DNA of 6,668 bases from positions 1 through 6,668 of the forward strand of contig CANHKE010000074.1 of NCBI GenBank assembly GCA_947461155.1, read 5' to 3'. Shown one piece after another: positions 1 through 6,320 of the stretch (its first letter is position 1; every line of letters begins with the position of its first letter). Source of the DNA: Cytophagaceae bacterium (GTDB lineage Bacteria; Bacteroidota; Bacteroidia; Cytophagales; Spirosomataceae). The translations under genes and the position numbers were made by a program. The notes beneath the pieces are model-generated. The model was not told the origin of the DNA, ran no database searches, and was given only the letters and a program-made list of their open reading frames with translations.

Positions 1-744
1 ATTAGCGCTGATAAATTATTCGCAAATAAAACGATAACACTCACGGAGACTGATGCCTTGTTCCATTTTTCCGGCGGCGATGGACGGAAGCTCTTGAATC
101 TGTTTGAATTGCTTGTAACAACGGAAGGCGGAAATACCCTTGACGTCACAAATGCCCTGGTGACTGAGCGATTGCAAAAAAATCTTGCGCAATACGACAA
201 GGACGGCGAACAACATTACGACATCATTTCGGCCTTTATCAAATCCATTCGTGGATCAGATCCAGATGCTTCCGTGTATTGGTTGGCCCGCATGCTCGCC
301 GGCGGCGAATCGTTGGAGTTTATCGGTCGGCGTTTATTGATCCTAGCCTCCGAGGACATCGGCCTCGCGAATCCAAACGCCCTTTTACTCGCGCAATCTT
401 GTTTCGATTCCATTCGGGTGATTGGTAATCCAGAGTCCCGCATTATTTTGTCGCAGACGGTGATTTATTTGGCGACATCGCCCAAGAGCAATTCAGCGTA
501 TAACGCGATCAACAAAGCGATGGCTTATGTGGAACAGACAGGCGACCTACCGGTTCCATTGCATTTGCGTAATGCGCCCACTCGCCTGATGAAAGATTTG
601 AATTACGGAGCAGATTATAAATATCCACATGATTATCCTGGGCATTGGGTGGAGCAGAATTACTTTCCGGAGGTTCCGTCAAGACCGGTTTTTTACAACC
701 CGTCTGATCAGGACAAAATCAATCGTGGCACTCCATCAAAATAA
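1..744 (+). CDS. rarA: Replication-associated recombination protein A (RarA/MgsA), AAA+ ATPase, 5' part outside window
   Basis: RarA is a cytoplasmic AAA+ ATPase of the clamp-loader/RuvB type that acts at stalled or gapped replication forks. The reading frame is open from base 1, so the gene starts upstream; 247 residues are visible. Full-length homologues are about 420-450 residues, so the Walker A and B half is missing. Numbering from the first visible residue, a sensor-2-like stretch with GGDGR (25-29) is followed by a helical segment. The very characteristic family block then starts at about residue 79, with IRGSDPDAS at 83-91 and YWLARMLAGGE at 93-103. SEDIGLANPNALLL (117-130), YVEQTGDLPVPLHLRNAP (176-193) and DYKYPHDYPG (205-214) complete the MgsA C-terminal domain. 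The TTG at 58 is an internal codon, not a start. The 3' end overlaps the convergent kinase gene by 26 bp, leaving no room for a separate terminator. The assignment rests on motif recall and is very firm. Confidence 0.96.
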   Translation: MSADKLFANKTITLTETDALFHFSGGDGRKLLNLFELLVTTEGGNTLDVTNALVTERLQKNLAQYDKDGEQHYDIISAFIKSIRGSDPDASVYWLARMLAGGESLEFIGRRLLILASEDIGLANPNALLLAQSCFDSIRVIGNPESRIILSQTVIYLATSPKSNSAYNAINKAMAYVEQTGDLPVPLHLRNAPTRLMKDLNYGADYKYPHDYPGHWVEQNYFPEVPSRPVFYNPSDQDKINRGTPSK

Positions 745-1372
745 GCGCCCCACTTGCGTACGAAATTTTCACGATACCGTCATGCTTTGTTTCATTACTC
801 GAACTGGTTTGCATACCTAGTTTTAACACGGGATGATTTAATTCATAGACAAGACCCGATGAGTTAACCGCATGAGCTTCGCCATAGGGCATTAATGAAA
901 TGGGCGTTTTCGCCGGATACCACTTTTCGAATGTGGGCGGCAATAAATAGGACGTCGAATAATCGTCAAAAAAAACAATTTTCAATCGCCGACCGTATTG
1001 AACCATCGAATGAAAATTATTCAATGTATGATCCATGCGCTTTCCAGAGGCCCAAACAACATTAACCGCCGGATAACCTTCCTGCAATAAATATTCAAAT
1101 GCCTTTTCGAGATCGGTTAAATTTTGATCTGGCGTATGGACTTTTTTCAAGGGATACTCGCTAAAATCGGCAACTTGCTTGTGATCAAAATCGCCCAACC
1201 AAACATCCACTTTGATACCTAATGAAATCACGCGCTCCAATGCGCCATCCAATACGAGGACTGTCGGCGACCATTCCAATAATTGATCCAAAATCTCCAT
1301 TGAACACGCTTCCCCATTAGCGATGATCAGCGCAGGTTCTTGTTTGTCGCGAATGATGTGGTGCGAGGACAT
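719..1372 (-). CDS. Thiamine pyrophosphokinase (thiamine diphosphokinase)
   Basis: This cytoplasmic enzyme transfers pyrophosphate from ATP to thiamine, giving thiamine diphosphate. The 217-residue product has the expected motif order: DGA at 42-44, the metal-binding GDFD at 60-63, QNLTDLEKAF at 83-92, the GxRxDHTLNN stretch at 110-119 and SNE at 192-194. The ends (MSSHH at the start, MECHD at the stop) match the form I recall in Bacteroidota, so the gene looks complete. The position after GDFD, often Ser in other phyla, is His64. The ATG at 1372 shares its A with the TAA stop of moaC (TAATG), so translation is probably coupled and transcription shared. There is no Shine-Dalgarno sequence. 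The last 26 bp lie inside the 3' end of convergent rarA. The adjacency to moaC is not a known pathway link; thiamine and molybdopterin synthesis are separate, so I read it as co-transcription only. Confidence 0.93.
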   Translation of the reverse strand: MSSHHIIRDKQEPALIIANGEACSMEILDQLLEWSPTVLVLDGALERVISLGIKVDVWLGDFDHKQVADFSEYPLKKVHTPDQNLTDLEKAFEYLLQEGYPAVNVVWASGKRMDHTLNNFHSMVQYGRRLKIVFFDDYSTSYLLPPTFEKWYPAKTPISLMPYGEAHAVNSSGLVYELNHPVLKLGMQTSSSNETKHDGIVKISYASGALILMECHD

Positions 1373-1851
1373 TAGGCGTTGAAATCGGATTTACCCCCTG
1401 ATTTTGAAATCAATTTGGTTTCTTTAATGACGATGCCTTTAGATACGGATTTACACATATCGTATACGGTTAAGGCGGCGACAGAGGCGCCTACAAGCGC
1501 TTCCATTTCGACGCCGGTTTTGGCTTCGAGCCGACAAATACATGTGATGACAATTTGATCAGCTAGCACTTCCGTTTCGAATTTGCAGGAATCTAAACCG
1601 AGCGGGTGACATAATGGAATTAAATCTGAAGTCTTTTTGGCGGCCATGGTGCCGGCGATGATGGCTGTTTGGAGGATGCTTCCTTTTTTATTTTGCCAGC
1701 CAGCCGCTTCGAAATGTTGGACAATTTCCGCACCCAAAAACACGATCGATTGCGCTTTTGCTTCGCGCACGGTTTCATTTTTTGAACTGACATCGACCAT
1801 TCCTGGGGTGCCATCAGCTTGTAGGTGTGAAAAATCAATTGACATATACAT
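1372..1851 (-). CDS. moaC: Cyclic pyranopterin monophosphate synthase MoaC
   Basis: MoaC converts 3',8-cyclo-7,8-dihydro-GTP, made by MoaA, into cyclic pyranopterin monophosphate, the first stable intermediate of molybdenum cofactor synthesis. The 159-residue product is the usual length and aligns end to end with the E. coli protein as I recall it: MVDVSSKNETVREA at 18-31, IAGTMAAKKTSDLIPLCHPL at 65-84, KTGVEMEALVGASVAALTVY at 111-130, YDMCK at 130-134 and KSGGKSDF near the end. Lys56, Asp131 and Lys134 appear to correspond to the E. coli catalytic residues Lys51, Asp128 and Lys131. The ATG at 1851 is followed by a second in-frame ATG at 1845 (M1-Y-M3); homology begins after both, so either could be the start. 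The stop overlaps the kinase start by one base. moeA lies divergently 77 bp away; moaA, moaD, moaE and mobA are not in the window. Confidence 0.96.
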   Translation of the reverse strand: MYMSIDFSHLQADGTPGMVDVSSKNETVREAKAQSIVFLGAEIVQHFEAAGWQNKKGSILQTAIIAGTMAAKKTSDLIPLCHPLGLDSCKFETEVLADQIVITCICRLEAKTGVEMEALVGASVAALTVYDMCKSVSKGIVIKETKLISKSGGKSDFNA

Positions 1852-1928
1852 TTCAAATTTAGCACACGAAAATACGGGAGATTTGGCAATTTTTCGCGAA
1901 ATTTATCAAATACGCTAAAACACGAAAC
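1852..1928. promoter_or_regulatory. Divergent moaC/moeA intergenic region with candidate promoters
   Basis: This 77 bp A/T-rich gap is the only place for promoters of both the moaC-kinase unit and the moeA-led unit. Bacteroidota sigma factors favour a -7 element TAnnTTTG with a TTG-like -33 element. On the minus strand there is an exact match, TAAATTTG (1861-1854), and a 7/8 match, TAAATTTC (1905-1898). The exact match lies only two bases before the ATG at 1851, which would give an almost leaderless mRNA favouring the ATG at 1845; the 7/8 match gives a more normal leader of about 40 nt. On the plus strand TACATTTC (1847-1854) is a 7/8 match inside the moaC start. None has a well-placed -33 element. 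A perfect 10 bp palindrome, TTTCGCGAAA, lies at 1892-1901 and overlaps the second box. Function is inferred from position. Confidence 0.5.
1892..1901. repeat. 10 bp perfect palindrome TTTCGCGAAA, possible operator
   Basis: The ten bases are perfectly self-complementary and centred at 1896/1897; the symmetry breaks at the next two flanking pairs and resumes for one (1889/1904). It has the size and symmetry of a small dimeric-repressor half-site pair, and it overlaps the candidate -7 box TAAATTTC of the minus-strand unit. A 10 bp palindrome can occur by chance in such A/T-rich sequence, although the CGCG core is out of character for the flanks. No regulator is encoded in the window. Confidence 0.3.
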
Positions 1929-3065
1929 ATGATCAGCCCAATTGAAGCTATTGCCCTTTTAAAAAACATTACGATTCCATTCCGCACGGAGAAATTACCA
2001 CTGGCAAAAACCTTGGGCATGAATTTGGCAGAAAAAATAGTGGCAGATCGCGATTTTCCGCCCTTTGACCGGGCGATGATGGATGGCATCGCAGTGAAAG
2101 ACATCACAGCACCTACGTGGAAAATTGAAGGCATTTTATTTGCCGGAGAGCCCGTTAAAGCCATCAAAAAAATAGATGGTTCACTGGAAATTATGACCGG
2201 CGCGACAGCTCCCAAAGGTACGGAAGCCATCATTAAAATTGAAGATCTAAAAATCGAGAAAAAAATCGCAAGCTACATTGGCAAAACACCTTTATCGAAA
2301 GGTCAATTCATTCATACCCAGGGAATGGATGCCAAAGAAGGCAGTATTTTAGTGAAAAAACGCACGAAGATTGGACCGATTGAAATTGCCATCGCAGCGA
2401 CTGTCGGGAAAGCACACATCGAAGTCGAATCCAAACCACATGTACATATTTTCTCCACCGGTGATGAAATCGTAGGACTACATGAAACGCCGGCGCCTCA
2501 CCAAATTCGCAGTTCGAATGTCATGATGTTAAAATCTGTTTTATTGTCGAAAGGCTTTAAAGCAAACTCAAGTCATTTACCTGATTCTGCCGAAAAAATC
2601 AAAGCCAACATCGATAAGGTCTTGGAATCGAATGACATTATTTTATTATCTGGAGGTGTTTCTGCGGGCAAAAAAGACTTTATTCCGGAGGTATTAACCG
2701 AGGCGGGGTTTGAAACTGTTTTTCATAAAATTGCACAGAAACCTGGCAAACCGATGCTCGTGGCAACGCGCCCTGACGGCAAAGTGGTTTTCGCTTTTCC
2801 GGGCAATCCGATCTCCACATTAACTTGTTTTTGGGTCTATTTCCTACCTTGGGTATCCGGTGATTTTCCGGAATATGCGGAGAAAGAAATTAAGTTTTTA
2901 CCCAAACCATCTGCTGAACTAGACCAATGGATTCCCGTGGAAAATGGCGAAACCGTTGCGCAAAATGGATCAGGCGATTTGATTAACTGGTCGCGTGCGG
3001 ATGGATTGGTTTGGCAAAAAGCAGGTCAAAAAGACACGAGACTACCTTTTATTCCACTCAAATAA
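1929..3065 (+). CDS. moeA: Molybdopterin molybdotransferase MoeA
   Basis: MoeA inserts molybdate into adenylated molybdopterin, releasing AMP and giving molybdenum cofactor; it acts in the cytoplasm as a dimer. Its 378 residues are somewhat shorter than the roughly 400-410 of E. coli MoeA. Visible motifs in order are PPFDRAMMDGIA (44-55, with Asp52 matching the conserved active-site Asp), an IMTGATAPKGTEAI stretch, FSTGDEIV (175-182), IRSSN, LSGGVSAGKKDF (240-251), KPGKP (271-275) and the FPGNPISTL turn around 290-298. The C-terminal domain IV is present but compact. The ATG at 1929 is the only start fitting the N-terminus; it follows an A-rich stretch without a Shine-Dalgarno. The gene is divergent from moaC, and only 6 nt separate it from the dipeptide epimerase, so it probably heads that operon. 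Confidence 0.95.
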   Translation: MISPIEAIALLKNITIPFRTEKLPLAKTLGMNLAEKIVADRDFPPFDRAMMDGIAVKDITAPTWKIEGILFAGEPVKAIKKIDGSLEIMTGATAPKGTEAIIKIEDLKIEKKIASYIGKTPLSKGQFIHTQGMDAKEGSILVKKRTKIGPIEIAIAATVGKAHIEVESKPHVHIFSTGDEIVGLHETPAPHQIRSSNVMMLKSVLLSKGFKANSSHLPDSAEKIKANIDKVLESNDIILLSGGVSAGKKDFIPEVLTEAGFETVFHKIAQKPGKPMLVATRPDGKVVFAFPGNPISTLTCFWVYFLPWVSGDFPEYAEKEIKFLPKPSAELDQWIPVENGETVAQNGSGDLINWSRADGLVWQKAGQKDTRLPFIPLK

Positions 3066-3071
3066 ACGAAT

Positions 3072-4091
3072 ATGGAACTGAAGCTTCATCAATTCGACTT
3101 ACCGCTCAAACACACCTTCACAATCACGCACGAATCGCGTGATGTTCAGCCTACATTGATCGTAGAACTGAGCTGGCATGGCAAAAGCGGCTTCGGAGAA
3201 GCGACAGAAACACCCTATTACGGCATTACCATGGAAAAAATGGTAGCCCAGGTAGAAAGCATACGCCATTTACTTCCAATGGATATTCTTCCGCATCCGA
3301 CTGATTTCTGGAAGATGCTTTCCAAAACATTGTTGGACGATCATCCGTTCGCCCTATGTGCGTTGGACGTGGCATATTGGGACCTATGGGGTAAAACACA
3401 CAACAAGGCCCTGTATGAAATTTGGGGATTAGATGCGTCGCATAATCCCATAACAGATTATACGATTGGGATCGATACGGTTGAAAAAATGGTTTCTAAA
3501 ATGCGCGAAATGCCATTCCCATTGTATAAAATCAAATTAGGCACCGACCAAGATTTAGACATTGTAGAGGCCTTGCGCAAAGAAACAGACGCAGTTTTTC
3601 GGGTCGACGCAAATACGGCATGGACGCCAGAACAAACGATTTATTTTGCCCCAGAACTGAAAAAACTGGGGGTTGAATTCATCGAGCAACCGTTAAAAGC
3701 GGATAATTGGGAAGGCATGAAACGGGTTTATGCCGCATCTGAATTGCCTATTATCGCGGATGAATCGTGCATTTTGGAATCTGACGTGGCCAAATGTGCT
3801 GGTTATTTTCATGGTGTGAACATTAAACTCATGAAATGCGGCGGAATCACCCCGGCCTTACGCATGATTGAACAAGCTAAACGTCTTGGTTTGAAAGTGA
3901 TGGTCGGCTGTATGACCGAATCGACCATTGGCTGTTCCGCGATTGCACAATTGCTCCCGTTATTGGATTATGTCGACATGGACGGCTGCTTATTAGTGGA
4001 CGACCAAATCTCCAAAGGGATTACCATCGATTACGGTAAAGTTACTTACAGCAAATTACCAGGAACAGGAGCCCAATTAATGTGCAACTAA
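3072..4091 (+). CDS. Dipeptide epimerase (L-Ala-D/L-Glu epimerase type), enolase superfamily
   Basis: Members of this family racemize the C-terminal residue of dipeptides, classically turning L-Ala-D-Glu from murein into L-Ala-L-Glu for catabolism. The 339-residue protein has the N-terminal capping domain and then the barrel catalytic set of the muconate-lactonizing subgroup: KIK (Lys153, Lys155), Asp179 in VDAN, Glu205 in IEQP, Asp230 in ADES as metal ligands, and Lys252 in IKLMKCGG as the likely opposite-face base. The DMD triplet at 302-304 is the DxD motif that binds the dipeptide ammonium group in this family, which separates it from OSBS and muconate enzymes. Substrate range cannot be read with certainty, since Bacteroidota members differ in preference (Ala-Glu, Ala-Ala or others). 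The stop codon shares one base with the next ATG (TAATG). The nearby SH3-NlpC/P60-like gene supports a murein-peptide role. Confidence 0.92.
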   Translation: MELKLHQFDLPLKHTFTITHESRDVQPTLIVELSWHGKSGFGEATETPYYGITMEKMVAQVESIRHLLPMDILPHPTDFWKMLSKTLLDDHPFALCALDVAYWDLWGKTHNKALYEIWGLDASHNPITDYTIGIDTVEKMVSKMREMPFPLYKIKLGTDQDLDIVEALRKETDAVFRVDANTAWTPEQTIYFAPELKKLGVEFIEQPLKADNWEGMKRVYAASELPIIADESCILESDVAKCAGYFHGVNIKLMKCGGITPALRMIEQAKRLGLKVMVGCMTESTIGCSAIAQLLPLLDYVDMDGCLLVDDQISKGITIDYGKVTYSKLPGTGAQLMCN

Positions 4092-5086
4092 TGGCTTATC
4101 AAATCCATCAAAACTACATTCCGGAACGCCTCGTGACCTTCGAGGGGAAGGAGTACCGTTGGCTTGGAGGAACGAATTACCTCAATATTGGCACCCATCC
4201 CCTATTTCAAGAAAAATTACGCGAAGGCATTCAAATTTTTAGTCAAAACTGGGGAAGTTCCCGACTGAATAATTACCGCATGGATGTATGGGAAAATTTG
4301 GAGGAGGTTTTCGCCAAACGATTTCAGGTCGAAGCGGCGGCACTTTGCAGTTCGGGATTACTAGCCGGCCAAACCGCGTTGCAATACATCAACCAGCAAT
4401 TTCCATCGGCGAATATCAGCTTAGCACCCAAAACACATCCGGCACTTTGGCGTCACCCGCATAAACCTGCACCAGGTTCGTTTGCGGAATGGAAAAGTGA
4501 TGCGCAAATACTTTGCATGGATGGGATCGGTGCACCTTGGGTGGAGTCTTTTTTTAATGGCTTTGAAAAGGAACTTGGGAGCAATCAAATCTTGATTGTC
4601 GATGAATCACACCGATTGGGCATCGTGTCCACGCAAATCGATACGCCCGCATATCTGATTCAAACTAGCTCACTTTCGAAGGCCTTTGGCATTCCAGCGG
4701 GAATCATTTTGGGTAATAAAACGGACATTGAGGCAATTAAACAAGATCCATTTTGGGTCGGTGCATCACCCGCAAATCCGGCCTACATTTACGCCTGTTT
4801 ACATGCGCAAGAAGCTTACGATGAACGGATACAGCAATCACAAGCACTCGCTAAGGCTTTTTCTAAAGTAGCCCGCCATGTTCATTTAATAGCCGACTAC
4901 CCAGCCTTCAGCTCGAGCGACGAAAAATTGTTTGAACACTTGAAAATGCATGGATTCCTATGCAATCAATTTGCCTATCCGGATGTGACAGCAGCCCCAA
5001 TTTGCAAAGCCATTTTGCCTGCCTGCTTGAATCTTCAGGATATTGCCGACCTAGCTCTTGCTTTAAAAACGTATGAAATCGACTAA
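4091..5086 (+). CDS. PLP-dependent aminotransferase-fold enzyme, alpha-oxoamine synthase-like (BioF/KBL relative)
   Basis: The product is a fold-type I PLP enzyme most like 8-amino-7-oxononanoate synthase and 2-amino-3-ketobutyrate ligase. From the ATG at 4091 it has 331 residues, short against the usual 380-400. Visible motifs are NWGSSRLNNY (53-62, glycine-rich substrate loop), CSSGLLAGQTAL (86-97), His116 in KTHPALW (probably stacking on PLP), VDESHRLGIV (170-179, Asp171 to the pyridine nitrogen) and SSLSKAFG (193-200, Lys197 forming the Schiff base). Near the C-terminus, where the family usually has a carboxylate-binding Arg, the aligned residue appears to be Lys306. I do not know its reaction; bioF is not indicated, as no other biotin genes are present. 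A GTG at 4082 with AGGAG 10 nt upstream is an alternative start, but the TAATG junction copies the one between moaC and the kinase. It overlaps the next gene by 14 nt. Confidence 0.82.
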   Translation: MAYQIHQNYIPERLVTFEGKEYRWLGGTNYLNIGTHPLFQEKLREGIQIFSQNWGSSRLNNYRMDVWENLEEVFAKRFQVEAAALCSSGLLAGQTALQYINQQFPSANISLAPKTHPALWRHPHKPAPGSFAEWKSDAQILCMDGIGAPWVESFFNGFEKELGSNQILIVDESHRLGIVSTQIDTPAYLIQTSSLSKAFGIPAGIILGNKTDIEAIKQDPFWVGASPANPAYIYACLHAQEAYDERIQQSQALAKAFSKVARHVHLIADYPAFSSSDEKLFEHLKMHGFLCNQFAYPDVTAAPICKAILPACLNLQDIADLALALKTYEID

Positions 5087-6320
5087 ATTATTTCTCTTCA
5101 TTGGCCTATTGACAACAACCATGTTACATGCGCAAGAAAATGTGATTGAGCAATTATTACAAGCTCATCCGGCCTATTTTAAGCACCTGACGGATAATCC
5201 ATCGAAGTTTCGTTTGCAAATTTTATACACGCAAATTGACCGCGATGCGGCGAATCATGCTCAATTTACCACGCATGCGTATCGGGTAGACGCAAATGAA
5301 TATTTTTACCCGGCGAGCACGGTGAAATTGGCTGCGAGCGTGTTGGCATTGGAAAAAATCAACAAACTGAAAATTGACAAATCCACGACGTTTCAAACCT
5401 TGAAAAATCGGCCTACGCAGTTGGAAATTTTGGCAGACAACACCGCTGCGAACGGCTTACCGAGTATTGAGCAATACATAAAAAAGATTTTATTAGTCTC
5501 AGACAACGAGGCCTATAATCGTTTGTATGAATTTTTAGGCCAAAAAGAGTTCAACAAATCAATGGCTTCCAAAGGATTTGAAGGGGTTCGTTTGACCCAT
5601 CGCTTACAGACAACGCTTCCGCTAATAGAAAATCAATATACCAATCCCGTTCAATTTGTGAATGATCAGGGCGAGGTGATTTACCAACAAAAAGAACAGT
5701 TTAACAAGAAACAAATTCAATCTCCGAATCCGATTCAAACCATTTTAGGGAAAGGCGTCATGAACGACTCCGGGCGAATATCGATGCATCCGGTAACGTT
5801 TGGTTTTAAAAATGCGTATCCGTTAGCGGCCCAACATGATTTCTTGAAGCGCTTGATGTTTCCAGACGCTACCGAAAAAAGCAAGCGATTCAAATTGAAG
5901 GCCGACGACTATTCCTTTTTATATCGCTATTTGTCGGAATACCCCACAGAATCCAAAAACCCATCATATGCAGCCGACAGTACCATTGGACCCGCCTATT
6001 GCAAGTTTTTGTATTATGGTGGCGACAAAAAGGCACACATGCAACCCGATGTGCGCATCTTCAATAAAGTCGGTGATGCCTATGGGTTTTTGTTGGACAA
6101 TGCCTATTTCGTCGACTTCAAAAACAAAGTTGAATTTATGGTCACCGCCGTTATTTATTGCAACGAAGATGAAATTTTCAATGACGACAAGTACGAATAC
6201 GATACGGTGGGTTACCCCTTCTTCAAACATTTAGGCGAGGTAATTTACCAACATGAGTTAAGTCGGCCTAAACATAATCTCCCCAATCTAGACCATTTGA
6301 AATTTACCTATGCGGATTAA
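5073..6320 (+). CDS. Exported serine hydrolase with class A beta-lactamase fold
   Basis: The 415-residue product begins with a signal peptide (Lys at 2 and 5, hydrophobic 6-18, likely cleavage at HA20|Q21), so it acts in the periplasm or at the surface. The beta-lactamase-type serine triad motifs are present: SxxK as Ser82-T-V-Lys85, SDN as Ser143-Asp144-Asn145, and a KTG-like KVG at 332-334. The SxxK to SDN spacing (61) is that of class A enzymes (60). Two things are unlike true beta-lactamases. The position 36 residues after the SDN serine, where Glu166 sits in class A, is Gln179 in a stretch resembling the omega loop (RLTHRLQTTLP). About 85 extra residues separate this loop from KVG. Resistance should therefore not be inferred; a cell-wall peptide or amide substrate is more likely from the neighbours, but is unproven. 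The start overlaps the upstream gene by 14 nt and the stop overlaps the next by 11 nt. Confidence 0.85.
   Translation: MKSTKLFLFIGLLTTTMLHAQENVIEQLLQAHPAYFKHLTDNPSKFRLQILYTQIDRDAANHAQFTTHAYRVDANEYFYPASTVKLAASVLALEKINKLKIDKSTTFQTLKNRPTQLEILADNTAANGLPSIEQYIKKILLVSDNEAYNRLYEFLGQKEFNKSMASKGFEGVRLTHRLQTTLPLIENQYTNPVQFVNDQGEVIYQQKEQFNKKQIQSPNPIQTILGKGVMNDSGRISMHPVTFGFKNAYPLAAQHDFLKRLMFPDATEKSKRFKLKADDYSFLYRYLSEYPTESKNPSYAADSTIGPAYCKFLYYGGDKKAHMQPDVRIFNKVGDAYGFLLDNAYFVDFKNKVEFMVTAVIYCNEDEIFNDDKYEYDTVGYPFFKHLGEVIYQHELSRPKHNLPNLDHLKFTYAD

Noticed and set aside
58..60. TTG as start of the first gene
   Set aside because: The frame is open to base 1, and the upstream residues continue the RarA homology.
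1637..1918. 93-codon plus-strand frame opposite moaC
   Set aside because: It is antisense to a strongly recognised moaC, and its product has no recognisable domain.
1859..2233. 124-codon minus-strand frame opposite the start of moeA
   Set aside because: It is a shadow of the moeA coding sequence; its stop-free length follows from moeA codon use, and it would fill the shared promoter gap.
4082..4084. GTG start of the PLP enzyme with AGGAG at 4067-4071
   Set aside because: It is possible, but the rest of the window shows no Shine-Dalgarno use, and the ATG at 4091 forms the TAATG junction seen elsewhere; kept as an alternative.
5964..6234. Two overlapping 88-codon frames, one on each strand, inside the serine hydrolase gene
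   Set aside because: Both are out of frame with a clear gene carrying SxxK, SDN and KVG motifs, and have no start context or domain of their own.
5073..6320. Antibiotic-resistance beta-lactamase
   Set aside because: Apparent Gln at the Glu166 position, a large insertion, and cell-wall-peptide neighbours argue against it.
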